A stretch of 36,929 nucleotides of DNA from Fibrobacteria bacterium (GTDB lineage: Bacteria; Fibrobacterota; Fibrobacteria; UBA11236), in NCBI GenBank assembly GCA_017881725.1, contig JADGQO010000169.1, forward strand, positions 1 through 36,929, in the 5' to 3' direction. The position numbers and the translations under genes are program-made. A model generated the notes under the pieces. It was not told where the DNA came from and did not search any database. It saw only the letters and a program-made list of their open reading frames with translations. Below are positions 32,401 to 36,929 of the stretch, one piece after another. How positions within the stretch are numbered: the stretch's first letter is position 1; every line of letters begins with the position of its first letter.

Positions 32401-33261
32401 GGAAGGGCTGTCGAATCGATACCCGGCACGAGGGTGTCCCGGTTACTCCACCAGTTAAGCGACCATTCCGATCCCGATGCATTATTTCTGGTAAACGAAA
32501 TGCTGTACGCGATCCCCTTCAATGAATCATCCCCATTCGAATCAGGGTTCGTGTTCGGAGTCATTTTTCGGACCATTCCGAACGAAGAACGACGCGGTGG
32601 AATGACGGGACACTATTGGAACGATGTCTGTGAAAAGCTCATAGCGTGGGATCCTACCCGAGCGATCCCTTTGTTGGATATCTTGCTTACGGCAATGGCA
32701 GCCCAATACAGGCTGAGTTATGATTTTTATGCGGCTCCCACGGCGAATAGGATCGTGAAAGCCAATCCATCTGCCGCATGGAAGGTGATAGCTGTTCATA
32801 TTGAACAATCATTGCCGAAATGGAGGACTGATATTCTGCAATGGCTGAAAGGAGGTCTTACAGGTTATGATGACGAAACGCCTCATGGGGCCAGCTCTGA
32901 TATTCCTATTGCCGATATTCTCGCTTGGATAGAAGTGGATGTGGCGACCAGGGCCAGCTTTATAGCTCATGCTGCCCCCCGCACTTTAGATGATGAAGGA
33001 GGAGGTGCATTGACCCGGATCCTTCTCCAGAAATATGGGCAAGTAGAAGGGGTACAGAGCGGAATCAGCGCGATTTTCGGCAGCGGAGGGTGGACCGGGC
33101 CCACTAGTCTGTACTATCGGAGCAGACGGGATAAGTTCAGAACTTGGCTTTCTGCTGGTTTCGAGATTGAGGTTGTGGAATGGATTGACAAGGAAATCGA
33201 GTATCTCAATCGTGAGATCGAACGGGAGGAAACCAACGAAGAACGTTCGCGGTTCGATTAA
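29485..33261 (+). CDS. Large STAND-type NTPase with PD-(D/E)xK-like N-terminus, candidate defence protein
   Basis: 1258 residues, no signal peptide. Residues ~1-110 resemble a PD-(D/E)xK nuclease fold: Asp56 in DGGIDAQVE and a Q-x-K (81-83) in GFQIKSG, the variant typical of Mrr/Cap4-like nucleases. Next comes an NTPase: Walker A GEPGLGKT (232-239), Walker B LVLVIDE (282-288), a following sensor-like strand LKIVSLDHG, and a Gly-Ser-Pro (361-363) in CEGSPRVALAVTE. About 850 further residues are helical-looking with no motif I can name, the place where such proteins carry a ligand sensor. Architecture matches antiviral STAND (Avs-like) proteins, but the family is not one I recognise. A+T-richer than its neighbours, stand-alone, flanked by repeat copies: likely acquired. 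Confidence 0.8.
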   Translation: MNDFLEIPLESVIRLTPERAVSIIRVLLRAECRYCGLGPDALTISSRITIADGGIDAQVEVPSAANIPMDCLFKEGLTGFQIKSGTAFKPWTSSSIRAELLGSSGNLFDEVRRLVERRGRYTILCTGHDLTVEQRNAARSRIIEVLAEAGITQYENLVDVLGASQVADFSERYPRTAFLLAGDQVLEGLTLDVWQQDSQLGNDFKGSTGQIQVIDQIRTGILGEAKHIRILGEPGLGKTRIVLEALKENRIAPTVLYFQHGSRFSQTRLFHHLLKNRPDKPLVLVIDELPETEMAEVWRHLKLRCGHLKIVSLDHGKDESYDPDIQRFEAPTLTDDVIKKILIDRIGDSRDIDRWVGICEGSPRVALAVTENLRANPDDLLKPPATIQLWDRFLHAYGRREIVSSRQVDCVVQHLALFTRFGFEAPVSDEAEYISGLVQKVDPTIGWARFQEIVMDLRSRRVLQGSSRLFFVPKLLHIYLWKRFWVNYGRSFDFIQTLTSMPESLHAWFMNMFKYAGGAATDHVIGDILRADGIFSERSVFSSDKGSRFLSILAEANPAAVLILLESTFGTWSDEEILNYKHERQNLVWTLEKIAVWKDLTVRAIRLFARLAVNENAGNSNNATGTLIGLFRIGPEYAATESSPQTRLPAILRLLRSPLQAERDLGLKAMQGALDSDGSGSRILGPEYQGLKGSAKLWIPQTYEDWRQCKYLYFKTLVSETGNWPPERRTESAQTLLNAVQKQIKVQECTELAFQVLESFITDGTIPASKLNDFFVHWQEYKNGETYPNITKRIRALERRFVTRDLASRFQRYVVDMKWAEWDEEYRAQRQKPKGHGKALVGALAARIAKNPGAFQQIRHLLSSSIDGVVVWEFGRQLAFNDTRRTFLQPLIEKANETKNPICLHGYLSTVLAQDPQRYYDTMAGFFNVENNAWLGVTIALRSEYNDKLFGLCLDALDKKWVEPSHFDLIRYGRAVESIPGTRVSRLLHQLSDHSDPDALFLVNEMLYAIPFNESSPFESGFVFGVIFRTIPNEERRGGMTGHYWNDVCEKLIAWDPTRAIPLLDILLTAMAAQYRLSYDFYAAPTANRIVKANPSAAWKVIAVHIEQSLPKWRTDILQWLKGGLTGYDDETPHGASSDIPIADILAWIEVDVATRASFIAHAAPRTLDDEGGGALTRILLQKYGQVEGVQSGISAIFGSGGWTGPTSLYYRSRRDKFRTWLSAGFEIEVVEWIDKEIEYLNREIEREETNEERSRFD

Positions 33262-33328
33262 CCCGAGAATTTGCTAGCAAGAAAGAGTAGTGGATTAACT
33301 CCCTAGCATTGAAGTTCTGGTTTATTAT

Positions 33329-33378
33329 ATCATTCCCCCCACCACAACTTCGGTATCGGAATGATCAGCCTGTGACAA
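33329..33378 (+). repeat. Dispersed repeat family B, copy 3
   Basis: ATCATTCC (33329-33336) pairs perfectly with GGAATGAT (33358-33365); the right arm continues cggaatgatcagcctgtgac, matching the other copies. It lies 68 bases after the large NTPase gene, where it could also act as a 3' hairpin. Confidence 0.7.
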
Positions 33379-33552
33379 AAGCCACACGATTTTTTTTGTG
33401 ATATAAGTAACCATATATTTTATTTAACCCTAACGCGAGTATACCGCGAGTCTATAATTTTCCTAACTTAGTGAAGAGATGGATGTCGTTTCCCGGACGT
33501 GACATGTGCTTCCCGGAATCCGAGTCGGTTTTCAACTTGCGGCTCTTCGGAA

Positions 33553-33590
33553 CGCCTACCGAGACCGCGAAGCCCGCGTCGATCCGCGTC
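33553..33590 (+). repeat. Dispersed repeat family A, copy 4
   Basis: cgcctaccgagaccgcgaag then cccgcgtcgatccgcgtc. The left arm has CGCGAA instead of CGCGGA. Intergenic, before the aldo/keto reductase. Confidence 0.85.
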
Positions 33591-33726
33591 TATTAGTGCC
33601 AAGTTAACCTTAGCTCATTTTCCGCCACCACGGCCGCAGAGTCCGTCATTGGCAATCAACCGCTGTGAATCCCGGCGACCATAAATAGGGTCCGCGATTC
33701 CAGCCCCTGCAACGAAAGGCATTTCC

Positions 33727-34767
33727 GTGGAATACAGACTGTTAGGACATTCAGGATTCAAAGTTCCCGAACTCACGATGGGAACGGGTACCTTCGCGGG
33801 CCGGGGGAACTTTTACAAGGAATGGGGGAACACCGATGCGCAAGGGGCGACCCGGCTGGTGGACATTTGCCTCGAAGCGGGATTGACGATGTTCGATTCG
33901 GCCGACTGTTATTCCAAAGGCGGCGCGGAGGAGGTTTTGGGCCAAGCCATCAAGGGACGCCGCGACCGGGTTTTGATCTCCACCAAGGGGTCGATGCGCA
34001 TGGGCGAGGGCCCCAACGAGATGGGATCTTCGCGTTGGCATTTGACGCGCGCGGTGGAAGCCAGCCTGAAGCGTTTGGGCACCGATTATATCGACCTCTA
34101 CCAATTGCATGCCTTCGACGCCCTGACACCGCTGGAAGAAACCCTGCGCACGCTGGATGACTTGGTGAAAGCGGGAAAGATCCGGTATGTCGGAGCCTCG
34201 AATTTTTCCGGTTGGCATTTGATGAAATCCCTGTCGATATCCGAGCGCGAGGGATTGGCGCGCCATGTCGCCCATCAGGCCTATTATTCCTTGGTGGGTC
34301 GCGATTTCGAATGGGAGTTGATGCCGCTCGCGCTCGATCAAGGCGTGGGCACGGTGGTTTGGAGCCCGCTGGGTTGGGGCCGCTTGACGGGCCAATTGCG
34401 GCGCGGCCAGCCGAAGCCGACGACGAGCCGTTTGAATAGCCCTTTGGTCCTGGACCTGGGGCCGCTGGTTCCCGAAGAATATCTCTACCGCGTGGTCGAT
34501 GCCATCGACGCAGTGTGCCGGGAAACCGGGAAGACGGTGCCGCAAGTGGCGCTCAATTGGCTGCTGCGCCGCCCCACGGTGGCGACGGTCATTATCGGTG
34601 CCCGCAATGAACAGCAATTGCGTGACAATGTCGGGGCCGTGGGTTGGAGTCTCACGACTGATCAAATCGCCAAGCTCGATGTCGCCAGCACGCTGCCGCG
34701 AACCTACCCCTATTGGCATCAACTGGGGTTTCAAGAAAGAAATCCGTTGCCGACGCCGTCGGCTTGA
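33727..34767 (+). CDS. Aldo/keto reductase
   Basis: 346 residues, a complete NADPH-dependent AKR barrel. Catalytic tetrad segments are visible: Asp and Tyr in MFDSADCYSKGGAEE, Lys in VLISTKG, His in YIDLYQLHAFD. The cofactor loop is in VWSPLGWGRLTGQLRRG, and VIIGARNEQQLRDNV is the usual C-terminal signature. Substrate not predictable; similar to the YajO/YhdN-like group. The start is a GTG at 33727 with GAAAGG seven bases upstream and the canonical opening EYRLLGHSGFKVPELTMG. GC-rich, like the older chromosome. Confidence 0.94.
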   Translation: MEYRLLGHSGFKVPELTMGTGTFAGRGNFYKEWGNTDAQGATRLVDICLEAGLTMFDSADCYSKGGAEEVLGQAIKGRRDRVLISTKGSMRMGEGPNEMGSSRWHLTRAVEASLKRLGTDYIDLYQLHAFDALTPLEETLRTLDDLVKAGKIRYVGASNFSGWHLMKSLSISEREGLARHVAHQAYYSLVGRDFEWELMPLALDQGVGTVVWSPLGWGRLTGQLRRGQPKPTTSRLNSPLVLDLGPLVPEEYLYRVVDAIDAVCRETGKTVPQVALNWLLRRPTVATVIIGARNEQQLRDNVGAVGWSLTTDQIAKLDVASTLPRTYPYWHQLGFQERNPLPTPSA

Positions 34768-34782
34768 GAAAAGCCTTCGGAG

Positions 34783-34838
34783 CCGCGCTAACCGAGACCG
34801 CGGGGCCCGGACGGCCAAGGGCCGGGTCGATCCGCGTG
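34783..34838 (+). repeat. Dispersed repeat family A, copy 5, with a palindromic insertion
   Basis: ccgcgctaaccgagaccgcg then gggcccggacggccaagggc and cgggtcgatccgcg. Relative to other copies about 18 extra bases including ggcccggacggccaagggcc, themselves partly self-complementary, interrupt the loop. Between the convergent ends of the reductase and the ATPase remnant. Confidence 0.8.
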
Positions 34839-34863
34839 AAATATTATCCGATACAAAGGTAGG

Positions 34864-35271
34864 CTAATCTTTTCCCAGCAAGAAATCCGGCAGGTAAATG
34901 CGCCGGATCCCGTCCCGGCCAGATCCCCAGTCCTTGTCCATGGACAGCACGGCTTTGGGATGGTTGTCGTTGATCTCGCTCAAGGCTCCGAATTCCCTGG
35001 CTTCCGTCTTAGCGCCCGCAAGCAGGTAGCACACCTGGAAGTAGCGTTTGTCGCCCAGATAATATTTGTCGTTGACTTCCAAATGCCGTTTGCCTTTGAT
35101 GTCGTAGCGGCGAACGCGGCGGAGCAAGTATGCGGATTCCAGGTGCGCCAGATAATTCAGAACGGTATCCACGGAGATTTTCATCCGTTGCGATTTCATG
35201 TATTCGGAAATTCTTTGCGCGGATACCACGCTGCCGCAATTGTCGAATGCGAAGCGGGCGATTCGAGTTGT
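34864..35271 (-). pseudogene. Remnant of a DUF4143-type AAA ATPase
   Basis: The minus strand after a stop (35274-35272) encodes ARFAFDNCGSVVSAQRISEY and then MKISVDTVLNYLAHLESAYL and VRRYDIKGKRHLEVNDKYYL, the winged-helix/DUF4143 junction of the AAA_14/DUF4143 ATPases. It then jumps to KRYFQVCYLLAGAKTEAREF and ends IRRIYLPDFLLGKD, the family's C-terminus. The N-terminal P-loop domain is absent, and the roughly 60 residues normally between the KYYL and YFQV segments are deleted in frame. A GTG at 35229 with a 121-codon frame exists, so a peptide could be made, but ATPase function is lost. Confidence 0.75.
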
Positions 35272-35299
35272 TCAAGGTAACCGGCGCGGGGAATCAGAA

Positions 35300-35356
35300 T
35301 TTGTCAATTATAAACGAATAGATTATGAAAATTAAGTTTTTGTCGATTATAGTCGA
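35300..35356. promoter_or_regulatory. Direct repeats and half palindrome, operator-like
   Basis: tttgtcaattata (35300-35312) and tttgtcgattata (35339-35351) differ at one base and are spaced 39 bp start to start. The second overlaps the near-palindrome tcgattatagtcga (35343-35356). Probably the old control region of the decayed ATPase gene. Confidence 0.4.
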
Positions 35357-35487
35357 TAAAAATTTAGACACCCTCAAACCCGTTTAGCAGCCATTGAACT
35401 CGACGACCTTGATGCTTGAGGGATGGAACTTGGTCCAGGTATCAGATTGCCATTCCCCGGGCCGCCTTCCGAGGGGCGTCTACAGGG

Positions 35488-35529
35488 TCGCGCCTACCGG
35501 GACCGCGGAGCCCGCGTCGATCCGCGCTG
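35488..35529 (+). repeat. Dispersed repeat family A, copy 6
   Basis: tcgcgcctaccgggaccgcg then gagcccgcgtcgatccgcgc. Preceded by gccttccgaggggcg as in copy 3. All six copies lie in the same orientation. Confidence 0.85.
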
Positions 35530-35595
35530 ATAATGATTTGCGAATGTCGATCAGGGTCCTACTCTCGGCCCGCCGCGCAGGCATTTCGAGCCGCG

Positions 35596-35642
35596 TAAAA
35601 TAAAAAACCCTCCCGACCGCAGAAATGATGCGGCCGGAAGGG
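35596..35642 (-). terminator. Strong rho-independent terminator downstream of the flgL fragment
   Basis: On the minus strand CCCTTCCGGCCGCA and TGCGGTCGGGAGGG form a 14-bp stem (two G-T pairs) with a 7-base loop, followed by TTTTTTATTTTA (35607-35596). It sits about 60 bases after the stop of the flagellar gene fragment, so it is probably the original terminator of that flagellar operon. Confidence 0.85.
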
Positions 35643-35700
35643 CGGAAATCGAGGCCGGGTGCGACTGGCGTTCGAGGCGGGAGGTAACCGCGGAGAAAGT

Positions 35701-35934
35701 TTACAGGAAATTCACGAATGGGTTTTGTAACGACTGGGCGCCCATTTTGAGCGAGGCTTCGTACACGGTTTGTTGCAGGTTGAAATCGGAGGCGGCCTTG
35801 GCGAAGTCCACGTCTTCGACGTTGGATTGCAATTCGGTGGTGTACCGGACGCGTTCGTCGTTGCGGGACTGGGTGGAGGTGAAGCGATTGATGCGCGCGC
35901 CGTTGGTGGCTTGGGCGGTCATTATTTCTCCGCC
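35701..35934 (-). pseudogene. flgL: 3' fragment of flagellar hook-associated protein gene flgL
   Basis: The C-terminal ~75 residues read as FlgL: TAQATNGARINRFTST (the GAR-NR region), QSNVEDVDFAKAASDFNLQQ, TVYEASLKMGAQSLQNPFVN and FL at the end, matching the D0 coiled-coil end of hook-filament junction proteins and flagellins. A full FlgL is about 300 residues or more; here the similarity stops near EIMTAQ. The open frame continues to an ATG at 36000 with unrelated Pro/Gly/Ala-rich sequence. The 5' part is therefore missing, replaced by other DNA. No other flagellar gene lies in the window. Confidence 0.75.
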
Positions 35935-36048
35935 CGCCGCGGCCGCATTCCCGGTTTTCCACCCTGAGGGGAGGGGCAAATAATTTATTGGATCGCTCAA
36001 GTTCGGAACCTATATTGCCGGAGTCGCCTTTTGGGGAGTTGAACCTGC

Positions 36049-36064
36049 ATCCCGACACCGGGAT
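36049..36064. promoter_or_regulatory. Small hairpin upstream of the U32 gene
   Basis: ATCCC (36049-36053) and GGGAT (36060-36064) around a 6-base loop, about 75 bases before the start. Weak; could be a leader structure or chance. Confidence 0.2.
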
Positions 36065-36136
36065 CGGTTGTTGGCGTTGAAAACGCTTTCGGCTTGGATA
36101 GGGTCCGCCCCCGCGACTCGATGAAGGAGCACCCGC

Positions 36137-36929
36137 ATGAGACTTTCTCTGCCAGCGAACTACGATTCCACGATTCTTGCGGAGCTCAAGACCTGTAATG
36201 TCGGCGAGATCTATGGCAAGCTGCCCCGCGATTCCGTGGGCGGAGGCCGCCCCACCTATATGTCCGTACCCTTGGGCAAGAGGAAACTTGAACGTTACGT
36301 CGCCGACGTACATCGCGCCGGTATGGAGTTCAATTACCTGCTGAACGCATCCTGCCTGGGGAACCGGGAGTGGACCCGTCCGTTCCACCGCCGGTTCGAC
36401 CGTCTGCTGGGCTGGCTGGAGGGCATGGGCGTGGAAACGGTGACGGTGGTTTCACCCTTTCTGGTGAAAATCATCAAGCGGCATTTCCCGCGCTTCAAGG
36501 TCAAGGTTGGGATATACGCCCAGGTGGACACGGTGAAGCGCGCCAGGTATTGGGAGGATCTCGGGGCGGACGGCATCAACCTGGAGTCCTTTTCCATCAA
36601 CCGCCATTTCGAAAAGCTGGAGCGGATCAGGGAAGCCGTCCGCTGCGACCTGATCCTGATCGCGAACAACTTCTGCCTGCCCAACTGCCCTCTCCAACTG
36701 CAGCATCAAAACGGGCATTCGCACGCCTCCTGTTCGGGCGGCGGATTCTTGGTGGATTACTCCATCATGCAATGCCAATACCGGCGCCTCACCGAGCCGC
36801 AGAACCTGATCGCTGCGGGCTGGATACGGCCGGAGGACATCGGGCAATACGAAAGCATCGGATATTCCAGTTTCAAACTCATCGAACGGAACATGCCCTC
36901 CGAGGATCTGCTCAAGCGGGCCCGGGCCT
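36137..36929 (+). CDS. Peptidase U32-family protein, partial at the right edge
   Basis: 264 codons open to the window end. MRLSLPANYDSTILAELKTC is followed by a TIM-barrel-like region (FNYLLNASCLGNREWTR, VETVTVVSPFLVKIIKRHFP, GADGINLESFSINRHFEKLE) and a Cys-containing stretch LIANNFCLPNCPLQLQHQN then SHASCSG, as in U32 proteins related to YegQ/RlhA and UbiU. Members act in tRNA/rRNA hydroxylation, ubiquinone synthesis or as collagenase-like proteases; the subfamily cannot be told without the C-terminus. Strong ribosome binding site AAGGAG seven bases before the ATG. It is divergent from the flgL fragment. Confidence 0.85.
   Translation, partial: MRLSLPANYDSTILAELKTCNVGEIYGKLPRDSVGGGRPTYMSVPLGKRKLERYVADVHRAGMEFNYLLNASCLGNREWTRPFHRRFDRLLGWLEGMGVETVTVVSPFLVKIIKRHFPRFKVKVGIYAQVDTVKRARYWEDLGADGINLESFSINRHFEKLERIREAVRCDLILIANNFCLPNCPLQLQHQNGHSHASCSGGGFLVDYSIMQCQYRRLTEPQNLIAAGWIRPEDIGQYESIGYSSFKLIERNMPSEDLLKRARA

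Larger units (their letters stand above)
33262..33726. other. Intergenic region with repeat B copy 3 and repeat A copy 4
   Basis: About 465 bp with no supported gene. Family B (33329-33378), an A+T-rich stretch with the direct repeat cgcgagt at 33435 and 33447, and family A (33553-33590) are the only structures seen. Confidence 0.6.
35272..35700. other. Intergenic region with operator-like repeats, repeat A copy 6 and a terminator
   Basis: No supported gene. It contains the direct repeats tttgtcaattata (35300-35312) and tttgtcgattata (35339-35351) in A+T-rich DNA, a family A copy (35488-35529) and a strong minus-strand terminator (35596-35642). Confidence 0.65.

Noticed and set aside
33751..34818. 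A 355-codon minus-strand frame opposite the aldo/keto reductase
   Set aside because: Long antisense frames are common in GC-rich genes; the plus frame has all reductase motifs.
17621..35529. Family A repeats as special targets of the restriction system, because four of six copies contain CCGCGG
   Set aside because: CCGCGG also occurs at many unrelated places in this GC-rich window, including inside the methyltransferase gene, so the overlap is not informative.
17621..35529. A CRISPR or integron array
   Set aside because: Copies are kilobases apart with whole genes between them, no regular spacers, no cas or integrase gene, and no attC-like core sites.

Overview
The window looks like a piece of a GC-rich, Gram-negative, cellulose-degrading bacterium, most plausibly from the Fibrobacterota (inference). 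The evidence is an LptE-like outer-membrane lipoprotein, several secreted or lipobox proteins, a GH9 cellulase whose catalytic-base motif reads DCGD, an expansin-like protein, a beta-propeller protein with a CBM3, a secreted formylglycine-generating-enzyme-type (SUMF1-type) protein and C-termini resembling type IX sorting domains. I found no tRNA, rRNA, CRISPR array or transposase.

Layout. Positions 1-14156 are ordinary, dense chromosome. They hold an edge-truncated membrane protein, lptE-dapF (1-bp overlap), a SPOR lipoprotein, a STAS protein, a TPR-like protein, a hotdog thioesterase, the expansin-like lipoprotein, the GH9 enzyme, two overlapping transglutaminase-like lipoproteins (one with an intact Cys-His-Asp triad, one without), a secreted DcrB/PsbP-like protein, and a rhomboid protease overlapping a RIO kinase. 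From about 14.4 kb the character changes. A YdjM-type membrane hydrolase lacks its 5' end, is frameshifted, and abuts an A+T-rich Vsr / cytosine-methyltransferase / Eco29kI-like GIY-YIG restriction island (15208-17490). Next come a propeller gene broken by one amber codon, an outer-membrane-barrel/SUMF1 pair, and the propeller-CBM3 protein.

Positions 23471-28967 are a complete five-gene ABC importer of the peptide/opine/nickel type: lipoprotein binding protein, two permeases and two ATPases. Given the cellulolytic neighbours, cello-oligosaccharides are a plausible substrate, but the sequence does not show this. Positions 29485-33261 encode one A+T-richer 1258-residue protein with a PD-(D/E)xK-like N-terminus, a STAND/AAA-type NTPase core and a long C-terminus I do not recognise. 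It is the best candidate here for an undescribed defence system. Its leader can form two mutually exclusive hairpins, the second resembling an intrinsic terminator that ends just before the start codon.

The right end holds an aldo/keto reductase, a decayed DUF4143-type ATPase remnant, a stranded 3' fragment of flgL that keeps a strong terminator, and the start of a U32 peptidase-family gene running off the window. Three families of short dispersed intergenic repeats occur only from 17.5 kb onward, so the second half looks like an accessory, rearrangement-prone region.
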